This document shows, one piece after another, positions 36,757 through 43,929 of a stretch of DNA of 64,000 nt. The position numbers and the translations under genes were made by a program. Position 1 is the first letter of the stretch. Each line of letters begins with the position of its first letter. The DNA comes from CAJXMH01 sp040220135 (GTDB lineage: Bacteria; Bacteroidota; Bacteroidia; Flavobacteriales_E; Vicingaceae). The notes beneath the pieces were generated by a model, which saw only the letters and a program-made list of their open reading frames with translations, was not told where the DNA came from and did not search any database. The stretch spans positions 1 through 64,000 of the forward strand of contig JAVJTT010000025.1 of NCBI GenBank assembly GCA_040220135.1. Reading direction: 5' to 3'.

Positions 36757-38610
36757 TTGAAGAAAATTCTAGGTATTTCTGCTTTTTATCATGATGCCGC
36801 TGCAGCTATTGTAATAAATGGAGAAGTAATAACCGCAGCACAAGAAGAGCGATTCAATCGAAAAAAACATTGTGCAGAATTTCCTATTGAAGCCATTCAA
36901 TATTGTCTTTCAAAGAATCAATTGTCATTGAATGACCTAGATGCTGTGGTATTTTATGAAAAACCATTACTCAAATTTGAGCGCTTGCTAGAAACATATT
37001 ATGCCTTTGCCCCAAAGGGTCTGCTTTCTTTTTTAAGATCCATGCCTGTATGGTTGGGAGAAAAATTGTTCCTTAAGCATAAGATTAGAAAAGGACTAGC
37101 GGAAATAGGGGCTTACGATCAAAAACGACTTAAACTACTTTTTTCAGAGCACCACCTTTCCCACGCAGCTAGTTCCTTTTACCCTTCTCCTTTTGAAAAA
37201 TCTGCTGTTCTCTGCATTGATGGGGTTGGTGAATGGAATACAGCTAGCATTTTTATAGGTAAACAAAACCAACTACAAAAGATACATAGCATCGATTTTC
37301 CGCACTCCCTCGGACTTTTATATAGTGCTTTTACTTATTTCTTAGGATTCAAAGTAAACTCCGGGGAATACAAGTTGATGGGTTTGGCTCCTTATGGCGA
37401 TAAGAATGCAAAAGAAACCCAACATTTTAGACAACTAATCAAAGAGAATTTGGTGCATATCAAAGCTGATGGATCCATTTGGTTAAACCTTTCCTATTTC
37501 AAATACACCACAGGCTTAAAAATGATTCACACTAAGAAATGGGAGCTGCTTTTTGGCTTAAAACACCGCAGAGCTGAGTCGTCAATTAATAGCCAACATT
37601 GTAACCTTGCTTGGGCTATACAATCGGTTACTGAAGAAATTGTGTTAAAAATGGCTAAGCATGCTAAACAGTTAACTGATTCGGAAAACATTTGTTTAGC
37701 CGGAGGAGTAGCTTTAAATTGTGTTTCAAATGGAGAATTGCTAAATTCAAACACCTTTGAAAACATCTTTATTCAGCCGGCGGCAGGTGATGCAGGTGGT
37801 GCCATTGGTGCAGCATTAGCTATAAACCATTTGCATTTTAAGGAAGCAAGAAAAATAGCTCTGGATTACCAACCTTATTTAGGTCCTGAATATACAAGCG
37901 AGGAGATTGGTATGCTTCTAAAAAAGCATAATGTCAAGGCCACTTATTATGAAGAGTTCTCACAACTATCCAAGCTTAGTGCTCAATATTTAGCAGATGG
38001 AAAAATTGTTGGGTGGTTTCAAGGGCGCATGGAATTTGGGCCAAGAGCTTTGGGTAATCGAAGTATTTTAGCCGACCCTCGGGCCGTTGACATGCAATCA
38101 AAACTCAATCTTAAGGTTAAATTTAGAGAAGGATTCAGGCCTTTCGCTCCGGTTGTAATTGAAGAGGACGCTGCTAAGTACTTTAATCTAGATCGTCCCT
38201 CCCCTTTTATGCTCTTTACTTACCCACTTGCAAAATCGGTAAGACTTAAAAAGAGTAGTGAAAAGAACTTACAAAAGCCTTTGCAACAAATAAGTCAAAA
38301 AAGGAGCAGTATTCCTGCGGTAACTCACTTAGATTATTCCGCCAGGGTTCAAACAGTAAATAAGGATCAAAACCCAAAGTTATATGACTTATTGTTAGAG
38401 TTTAAAGAATTAACTCAATGCAGCGTTTTAATCAATACGAGCTTTAATGTAAGAGGCGAGCCTATGGTGTGCAGTCCTGAAGATGCCTTGAGTTGTTTTA
38501 TGAGAACCAATATAGATTATTTAATATTGGGAAATTTTTTGATTCAAAAATCTGATCAAACCAAAGAATTAAAGGAACGCTTCTCAAACATCAGTTTCAA
38601 AAAAGATTAG
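36757..38610 (+). CDS. Carbamoyltransferase (NodU/CmcH/SxtI family)
   Basis: A 617-residue enzyme that transfers a carbamoyl group from carbamoyl phosphate through carbamoyl-adenylate to a hydroxyl. The Kae1-like N-domain begins 'ILGISAFYHDAAAAIV' and carries the metal-binding 'EHHLSHAASSFY'. The YrdC-like C-domain has 'GWFQGRMEFGPRALGNRSIL', 'KFREGFRPFAPVV' and 'INTSFNVRGEPMV'. The start is TTG at 36757; no upstream ATG is in frame and the N-terminus matches the family at once. It diverges from the capsule operon (162-base gap) and leads DUF5989 and SxtJ genes. A TACTTTCG element about 70 bases upstream may be its promoter. Confidence 0.93.
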   Translation: MKKILGISAFYHDAAAAIVINGEVITAAQEERFNRKKHCAEFPIEAIQYCLSKNQLSLNDLDAVVFYEKPLLKFERLLETYYAFAPKGLLSFLRSMPVWLGEKLFLKHKIRKGLAEIGAYDQKRLKLLFSEHHLSHAASSFYPSPFEKSAVLCIDGVGEWNTASIFIGKQNQLQKIHSIDFPHSLGLLYSAFTYFLGFKVNSGEYKLMGLAPYGDKNAKETQHFRQLIKENLVHIKADGSIWLNLSYFKYTTGLKMIHTKKWELLFGLKHRRAESSINSQHCNLAWAIQSVTEEIVLKMAKHAKQLTDSENICLAGGVALNCVSNGELLNSNTFENIFIQPAAGDAGGAIGAALAINHLHFKEARKIALDYQPYLGPEYTSEEIGMLLKKHNVKATYYEEFSQLSKLSAQYLADGKIVGWFQGRMEFGPRALGNRSILADPRAVDMQSKLNLKVKFREGFRPFAPVVIEEDAAKYFNLDRPSPFMLFTYPLAKSVRLKKSSEKNLQKPLQQISQKRSSIPAVTHLDYSARVQTVNKDQNPKLYDLLLEFKELTQCSVLINTSFNVRGEPMVCSPEDALSCFMRTNIDYLILGNFLIQKSDQTKELKERFSNISFKKD

Positions 38611-38619
38611 CTTTGACCT

Positions 38620-38769
38620 ATGGAGTTTTTAAGTGATTTATGGGGGTTTATGAAAGAACGAAAAAAGTACTGGTTAACACCTGTAATTCTCGTGCTTCTT
38701 CTGCTTGGGGTACTTATCGTCTTTGGGGGAGGTAGTGCCTTTGCTCCCTTTATTTACACCCTTTTCTAG
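38620..38769 (+). CDS. DUF5989 small membrane protein (SxtK-like)
   Basis: A 49-residue protein, 'MEFLSDLWGFMKERKKYW' followed by one transmembrane helix and a C-terminal 'GGGSAFAPFIYTLF'. This matches the DUF5989 family that accompanies carbamoyltransferases, the SxtK type of the saxitoxin locus. It starts 9 bases after the carbamoyltransferase stop, and its stop overlaps the next start (TAGTG). It probably forms a small membrane complex with the carbamoyltransferase and the SxtJ-like protein. No activity is known. Confidence 0.88.
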   Translation: MEFLSDLWGFMKERKKYWLTPVILVLLLLGVLIVFGGGSAFAPFIYTLF

Positions 38770-39140
38770 TGGAATTTCCTAAACTGAATAATCGAACTGC
38801 TAGCCTGATTTCCGTGCTGATTGTTTGTCTGATCATTCAGTTCTACCTCCGTTCCTGGGTATTTGTCTCCATTTTCTCCTTTCTTCTGCTTTTAGGTTTT
38901 ATATGGAAACCTTTAGGTGCCTTAATTGAAAGGCTTTGGATGAGCATAACTAAGCCAATTTCTTACATCATGCCAAAAATCCTTTTGGCGCTTTTGTTTT
39001 ACTTCATTTTAACCCCTGTGGCCTTCATAAGCAGACTTATTCGAAAGGAAGATACTTTGAATAAAAAGAACAAAAAGGATTCACTTTGGAAGAACGAAGC
39101 TAAGAATATAGATACTTCTAGATTTGAAAAAATGTGGTAA
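38769..39140 (+). CDS. SxtJ-family membrane protein
   Basis: A 123-residue protein with three or four hydrophobic helices (residues about 10-48 and 62-88) and a charged C-terminus ending 'SRFEKMW'. The size, helix pattern and position after DUF5989 identify it as SxtJ-like, a carbamoyltransferase partner of unknown function. The start is GTG, overlapping the upstream stop by one base (TAGTG), which implies tight coupling. It is the last gene of the triad. Confidence 0.85.
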   Translation: MEFPKLNNRTASLISVLIVCLIIQFYLRSWVFVSIFSFLLLLGFIWKPLGALIERLWMSITKPISYIMPKILLALLFYFILTPVAFISRLIRKEDTLNKKNKKDSLWKNEAKNIDTSRFEKMW

Positions 39141-39305
39141 TGGTTTAATTCGCATTAGTAAAGTTGTACTTAAGAATACGATTTACTCCAATAACCTATA
39201 ATTAAGAATTATTACCCTCTATATTTATTGAAGTACAATATTGAAGGACCTTAAGTGTGATGCATTAGAATTTTCGTTTTTGAATTTTGTAATACATATC
39301 CTTTT

Positions 39306-39428
39306 TTACATTTCTTCGCCATCGAAGTTCTCTAAATACACCACCTTTTTAGTAGGGATGCATGAGCTAAGCCATAAGAGACAAAGGAAGAATAAAACCG
39401 GCTTGATCTTGCTTGTGTGTATACTCAT
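39306..39428 (-). pseudogene. Truncated duplicate of the OPX lipoprotein gene
   Basis: A 40-residue reading frame: a complete lipoprotein signal peptide with lipobox 'WLSSC' at Cys23, followed by exactly the same 'IPTKKVVYLENFDGEEM' as the full OPX protein, then TAA. Bases 39309-39353 are identical for 45 nt to 36475-36519 of the intact gene. The N-terminal signal halves are diverged, and the upstream promoter block is also conserved. The frame stops where the OPX domain would continue, so it is a remnant of a second wza-like gene or of a duplication or recombination event. It could still make a short lipopeptide. Confidence 0.85.
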
Positions 39429-39514
39429 GAAGAATTTTAATTCAGGCGGTAAATGTAGCGGATTTTATAGAAAGTCAATTAGCACTGAAACCTTGAGATT
39501 TCTAGGAAAGAAAA

Positions 39515-39793
39515 TTAATCTACAATTTCAACAATATTGTGTTTTAGAAGATCTTCCACAAAGGCTCGAACATCTTTTTCAATGGTTTCGTAATCTGCCT
39601 TGTATTCTTTCTTTAATTCTTGGCAGATTAAGGCAATAGTGGTTGCTTCTTCCAATTTGTTCCAAACATCCCCTCCAATATGATCTAAGCCAAAGTACTT
39701 ACCTTGATCGATACTCATCATCACTACTTCACCATCAACTTCACTGGCCAAAATATCAGTTGACTTTTTAATTGTTGCTTCCGCATCTAACAT
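39515..39793 (-). CDS. PqqD-family RiPP recognition element protein
   Basis: A 92-residue stand-alone PqqD-like protein ('VDGEVVMMSIDQGKYFGLDHIGGDVWNKLE', then a helical 'DYETIEKDVRAFVEDLLKHNIVEIV'). This winged-helix fold (RRE) binds leader peptides of ribosomal peptides, including lasso precursors (B1 protein), and hands them to modifying enzymes. It is the most downstream gene of the minus-strand set with the Cys-less AsnB homologue and HPr-kinase-like protein. This is the usual company of lasso-type RRE proteins. No B2 peptidase follows it here. Confidence 0.92.
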   Translation of the reverse strand: MLDAEATIKKSTDILASEVDGEVVMMSIDQGKYFGLDHIGGDVWNKLEEATTIALICQELKKEYKADYETIEKDVRAFVEDLLKHNIVEIVD

Positions 39794-39819
39794 AGCTAAT
39801 CCTATTTTAAAGTTTCAAA

Positions 39820-39827
39820 CAAAAGTA
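39820..39827 (-). promoter_or_regulatory. -7 promoter element (TACTTTTG) for the PqqD gene
   Basis: An exact TAnnTTTG match on the minus strand, 26 bases upstream of the PqqD ATG. It indicates that this gene can be transcribed separately from the sulfotransferase genes over 400 bases upstream. Confidence 0.6.
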
Positions 39828-40230
39828 TCTAATCTTTGGCATTAGTAGCCCTAAAGAGCGATTCGTTAATTAAACTTCATTATTCAATTTAAAACACTAA
39901 AGTTCATGCTTTTAGCAATCCTTCTAACTTCTGAAACTACTTTTTAAGAAAATCATTTTATCCTTATTTGTATTACCTGTGGGGAAGAAATCATTGTAGT
40001 CATTAGGTTTTGAATGAAGCTTTGATAAGGATGATGATTTTGAAAAGATTTACTTTAGCAGTGAAATGTTTTCTAACAACGACCTACCCTAATTTTTCTT
40101 GACTTGCTTCAACTTTCCGGCAAGGTATTCAGCCGGTTCTATTTCGCTTCTTTGTTATATGAAGAGTCTTAATTCAACGGAAAATTCTACTAGCTATCTT
40201 CTAAAACCTTTTGAAAAAGTACCAGCCAAT
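39828..40230. other. Long non-coding gap between PqqD and sulfotransferase genes
   Basis: About 400 AT-rich bases in which I see no convincing gene on either strand. Short minus-strand frames here (about 7-16 codons) have no leader-like WxxPxL motif. A 5-bp stem (ccggc 40117-40121, gccgg 40132-40136) is too weak to call a terminator. The gap may be decayed coding sequence or carry an unrecognised leader or small RNA. Confidence 0.5.
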
Positions 40231-40857
40231 TTATTTCTGATAATTATAGTTGACAAAGTCTTCTTTATAAAAATCGTACACCATCTCTTTTAACTCATCG
40301 TCATAATAGCTAGTATAAGTAGCATGATGATTCCTGTTCCTAATTTCCAACTGCAGCGGCTCTACTCCTATTTTCCGGCAAATCTGATTGAAGGACTTTT
40401 GCAAATCTTCATAAGGGGCTACAATATCAAGCATAGACTCCCCTTTTTCATTGCAAACAAAATGGCTTTGAGGACGATAAATTAAATCACATTTATGAGC
40501 AAAGCTATTTACCAATAACTTCAATTTAGCTGTGGTATGGTGATGGCTAAAATCATTTCGTTTTTTATGTTTAAACAAGGCTGCAGAAATAAACCGATCG
40601 TATGGATTTCTAACAAATGCAAACTTTAAGTAAGAATCCCATTTTTTTGCTGATATAGTTTCATTAGCTTCTCTAGCTGTCTGGTGACCATGCTTTACAT
40701 GCTTAAAAGAATCAAACGGAATCCTACTATGGTGAAAGAGTTCAACTTGTTCCCAATCACTGGAAGCTAATTTTGAACGAAGTGCAAATCGAATTGCATG
40801 AGTGGCTGTTTTGGGAACAGCAATAAAGACAAATTTATGTTGGTGAGAAATAATCAT
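40231..40857 (-). CDS. Sulfotransferase family 2-like protein
   Basis: A 208-residue protein with the P-loop-like PAPS site 'FVFIAVPKTATHAIRFAL' (residues 8-25) and the 3'-phosphate site 'FAFVRNPYDRFISAALF'. This is the layout of Golgi-type family 2 sulfotransferases found in bacteria. The C-terminus carries a Tyr/His-rich region ending 'DFVNYNYQK'. It is 55 bases downstream of another sulfotransferase gene, in the same orientation as the kinase and cyclase-like genes. The acceptor could be the peptide or a glycan; this cannot be told from sequence. Confidence 0.87.
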   Translation of the reverse strand: MIISHQHKFVFIAVPKTATHAIRFALRSKLASSDWEQVELFHHSRIPFDSFKHVKHGHQTAREANETISAKKWDSYLKFAFVRNPYDRFISAALFKHKKRNDFSHHHTTAKLKLLVNSFAHKCDLIYRPQSHFVCNEKGESMLDIVAPYEDLQKSFNQICRKIGVEPLQLEIRNRNHHATYTSYYDDELKEMVYDFYKEDFVNYNYQK

Positions 40858-40912
40858 GCTTAGTAAAAGCCCTTGTTTTTAAGCTACCTTAAGTGTTTAT
40901 CTGTTCTTGGAA

Positions 40913-41746
40913 TTACAAATATCCCATTTGTTCCATCATAATGTGGTGATCTCGTCTCACCTCCTCTATTTGCTTTTGGCTTAATTCCTTAATTCCACTA
41001 TTTACTTGCCCTTTTCGAAAGAAATTGGGCGAATTCATGTTTTTATCAATAAAGCCTGTTTGTTGTTCTTGATTTTTTAACACTTTAAAATCACTAAAAT
41101 CAATCGCTCTTTTAATTTGATTTTCTGAATAATCAAAGCCTAAGAATTCGACAATTTTTGTAAATGTCTTTACAGGTTTATGATGCATGTCTTCATACTT
41201 GATCAGCAATAAGTTTAAGCCTGAATTCATCCAGCTTTTCACGTGATTGGACCAAGAAAGTAATAACTCAGGAGCTAATCGATGATAATAAGTACTATTT
41301 TGGTTGATTGTAGCCTTATCATTGGCCATGAACTTAATGGTTTCATCGTAACTTATGTTCTGATGATGCGCCAACGAGCCTACAATATCAATGGGATTTC
41401 TTACGATGTAAATTACGGCATGGGTTTGTGCTGTAGGAATAATAAAATCACCCTTCACGGTTTTTTGGTAGGCATCGTGTATTTTGATAAACGGATAGTT
41501 GGGTGAAACCTTTGAAAGCTCAGCATAAACCTTTGGTCGAAGATTAAATAGTTCGATTTCAGTCAATTCAGATGGTTCTAAGTTTGTGAATTTTTCGATT
41601 AACATCTTATCATTCGCCCTATACTTTGGGGTCATTTTATTGATGTTCACCGGTTCATTGGTTTCATAGGTCAAGTTTGACAAAAAGGCTCTTAACCAGG
41701 TATTTCCTGATTTAGGATAGGAAGCTAACCAGATTAGATTTTTCAA
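40913..41746 (-). CDS. Sulfotransferase (Sulfotransfer_1 type)
   Basis: A 277-residue PAPS-dependent sulfotransferase. 'WLASYPKSGNTWLRAFLSNL' at the N-terminus is the 5'-phosphosulfate loop and 'VIYIVRNPIDIVGSLAHH' the 3'-phosphate motif. The C-terminus has 'FRKGQVNSGIKEL', a usual G-x-x-G nucleotide-binding end. The start is TTG overlapping the kinase stop (TTGA); an in-frame stop lies directly upstream. It therefore appears translationally coupled to the HPr-kinase-like gene, which ties sulfation to that pathway. Confidence 0.92.
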   Translation of the reverse strand: MKNLIWLASYPKSGNTWLRAFLSNLTYETNEPVNINKMTPKYRANDKMLIEKFTNLEPSELTEIELFNLRPKVYAELSKVSPNYPFIKIHDAYQKTVKGDFIIPTAQTHAVIYIVRNPIDIVGSLAHHQNISYDETIKFMANDKATINQNSTYYHRLAPELLLSWSNHVKSWMNSGLNLLLIKYEDMHHKPVKTFTKIVEFLGFDYSENQIKRAIDFSDFKVLKNQEQQTGFIDKNMNSPNFFRKGQVNSGIKELSQKQIEEVRRDHHIMMEQMGYL

Positions 41747-42660
41747 CTTTTAATGTATTCTTCTTCGATTCGTTCTATAAACTCGTCTAACTTATTAACC
41801 TTACGCGGTTGACTAATTTTTATAACACGGACCTGTTGTAGTAGATGAGATACTTTTTCGAAATGAGCCTCTTTAAGACCTAAAGCTCCAATCAACTGAG
41901 TCCTATAAATATGTTTCGCGATGGTAATTGCCTTTTCTTTACCCATCAACTCTCTGAAAGTCAATTCGGCCTTACTGTAGGGCTCAAGAACAAAGATTAC
42001 CCTTACCGGAAAGTTGCTTCCGCCCAAGCACTTCTCAATTGGTGTATGGTACTTTTTTATCTCAGTTCTTATTTGATCCTCTTCAGAATATGGAATATTG
42101 ATTCTTTCTAAAGCATCTTCCCATAGTTTGATTCTAGATATGCCTTGCGAGATAGTGGCTAACCCACTAGAATTAAACCTTATTGGTGCTAGATCATCAG
42201 TTAATACCGTATAGCCTTTTTGTTGCAACTTTGCCACTGTGGTCGACTTACCGGCGCCTGTATTTCCGGTAAATAAATAGCTATTATTTTGATGCATTAT
42301 TGCGCCTGCATGCATGGGAAGCACATTTCTTAAATGACATAATCCTCCGAATACTGAAGCATAAAGATAAACCTTGATCTCATTTAGATTTGCACCTGAA
42401 TACTGATCAATATGTATTTCTTTGCCCTCAATTACATGATACTTAGCAACATCTTCTATATGCAGAAAATAATGACCCGGCTTTATTTGAAATCCGATTC
42501 CTTTTTTAACCGCACCTTCCAAATTATGCGGTAAAGAATTCTCCTTGATAACAATATCAGCAGCTTTTGTTTCATCCCCATGCCACAGCTCTTGTAGCTC
42601 TATTTCTGATGCAATATTCCAACCAAAAACCTGGTAATAGTATCGCTTATGATTTGTCAA
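41743..42660 (-). CDS. HPr-kinase-like protein (lasso-type peptide kinase candidate)
   Basis: A 305-residue protein with an N-terminal beta domain ('YYYQVFGWNIASEIELQEL') and an HPr kinase-like P-loop domain: 'LPMHAGAIMH', Walker A 'TGNTGAGKST' at 131-140, and 'TDDLAPIRF'. It lacks the HprK/P N-domain. In paeninodin-type lasso clusters such kinases phosphorylate the C-terminal Ser of the precursor. Here the candidate peptide at 55686-55847 ends in Ser-Ser. The start is TTG, with an in-frame stop immediately upstream. A TACTTTTA element about 30 bases before it may be an internal promoter. Confidence 0.9.
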   Translation of the reverse strand: MTNHKRYYYQVFGWNIASEIELQELWHGDETKAADIVIKENSLPHNLEGAVKKGIGFQIKPGHYFLHIEDVAKYHVIEGKEIHIDQYSGANLNEIKVYLYASVFGGLCHLRNVLPMHAGAIMHQNNSYLFTGNTGAGKSTTVAKLQQKGYTVLTDDLAPIRFNSSGLATISQGISRIKLWEDALERINIPYSEEDQIRTEIKKYHTPIEKCLGGSNFPVRVIFVLEPYSKAELTFRELMGKEKAITIAKHIYRTQLIGALGLKEAHFEKVSHLLQQVRVIKISQPRKVNKLDEFIERIEEEYIKS

Positions 42661-42726
42661 TTATATTGTAGGATTAAAAGGTTAAAAGTATAGTTCTTAA
42701 AGTGTAAAGTAGAGAATCAAACAATT

Positions 42727-43875
42727 TTAATCTTCAATTAAAAGCGCTCCATAATTATAAAGTTTACAAATAAGTTCAAGCAAAGAATTAAACGTCACAT
42801 CATTTTTTTCACAAAACTCGGGAGACAAGTGGATGGTTTGATTTTGATTTAATTTCTGTATGAGTTTCAATACTTCATTTTTAGATTCCATTTTTAGCAC
42901 CCTACCTCTTACATACAGTAAATGATAATTGTTCTTTTCTCTGATTATTATTTTAAATGGTAAATTAAGTGTAACCTTTTTTCCCATTAGTTCAGCGGTA
43001 GTTGCATTTTTTAACATTGGCTTTTTCATAAAACCAAGGTTACTCTTACATTTAAAACGATATGATTCAACTAAATCAGATTTATCTTGGTCTGTAGGGT
43101 CTTTTTCAAATTCTTTCAGCGCCTTTGATAAGATGGTTTTTGACGATTCCTTTTTGATTCCTACCGTAATTCCAAAAGAAAAATGTGAGGCATTGCCTAC
43201 ATGGTAATAAGTGCTTGCTGGTAGATGAAAGATATCCCCTGCTTCAATGTAATAGGTCTTACCTTGAAATAAATAGGGCAAATAATCAAAGCAAACAGCT
43301 TCATCACTTTGGTTTAGCTGCTTAAACCTATCAGCCTCCCACAAGGTCATTTCTTTGGCGTTGGGTCCCATTTGCAAGTGAATTACTTTAATGCCATCAA
43401 CATCAATGTGAGCACCAAAGGGCGTAAACCCATATCTACCAATGTAGGGACTAATATCAACCTTAACTTCACCTGCCGGAAAAGAATTTACCAATGGTTG
43501 AATCCATTGTGATATTGGAATTACAATATCGTCAATCATGCCAGACACCTTATCTAAAATAATACACCAAGGTTTTCCTTTAAAAAGTGCCTCTCCCCAT
43601 TCATGAATGGATTGACTTTCTTCTGGGGGATTATTTTGAATTTCTTCTATAGCCGATTCATCTTGAACATTCTCAATGTAAGCCCTAATTTTTACATTGG
43701 CACGAAAGCTAGTATCTGTGCTGTATTTATAAAAGAACTTTTTAAAAACTGCATTGTAATCAAAATCAGCCTGAAGTTGGTTCTTAAGCAAAAACGGTTT
43801 TTTAAAATCCTCTGTTTGCCCCAAGAATTCCCGCCAAAACGTATCCTTTTTTGCTTTTAATTTAAATAGAGTCAT
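42727..43875 (-). CDS. JmjC/cupin-like Fe(II)/2-oxoglutarate oxygenase
   Basis: A 382-residue protein with a double-stranded beta-helix. The iron facial triad is visible as His156-x-Asp158 in 'GFTPFGAHIDVDG' and His225 in 'FHLPASTYYHVGNAS'. 'HLQMGPN' and 'MTLWEADRF' lie between them, as in JmjC/RoxA-type hydroxylases. The C-terminus resembles a winged-helix tail seen in protein hydroxylases of this type. Such enzymes hydroxylate amino-acid side chains. It lies 54 bases after the cyclase-like gene and 66 before the kinase, supporting a tailoring role on the same substrate. Confidence 0.82.
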   Translation of the reverse strand: MTLFKLKAKKDTFWREFLGQTEDFKKPFLLKNQLQADFDYNAVFKKFFYKYSTDTSFRANVKIRAYIENVQDESAIEEIQNNPPEESQSIHEWGEALFKGKPWCIILDKVSGMIDDIVIPISQWIQPLVNSFPAGEVKVDISPYIGRYGFTPFGAHIDVDGIKVIHLQMGPNAKEMTLWEADRFKQLNQSDEAVCFDYLPYLFQGKTYYIEAGDIFHLPASTYYHVGNASHFSFGITVGIKKESSKTILSKALKEFEKDPTDQDKSDLVESYRFKCKSNLGFMKKPMLKNATTAELMGKKVTLNLPFKIIIREKNNYHLLYVRGRVLKMESKNEVLKLIQKLNQNQTIHLSPEFCEKNDVTFNSLLELICKLYNYGALLIED

Positions 43876-43929
43876 TCTTTTAACCGATCTGTAATTTTTT
43901 GCAACAATAATTTTCTAAGGCTGCTGTTG

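Noticed and set aside
36757..39140. Saxitoxin-type biosynthesis
   Set aside because: Only the carbamoyltransferase trio is shared with the sxt locus. No SxtA-like polyketide, amidinotransferase or other core genes are present.
39241..39639. Plus-strand 132-codon open frame
   Set aside because: It runs antisense through the truncated OPX copy and the PqqD gene, has no family resemblance, and is best explained as a shadow frame.
40099..40293. Plus-strand 64-codon open frame in the gap before the sulfotransferase
   Set aside because: It overlaps the 3' end of the sulfotransferase on the other strand and has no leader, signal or conserved motif.
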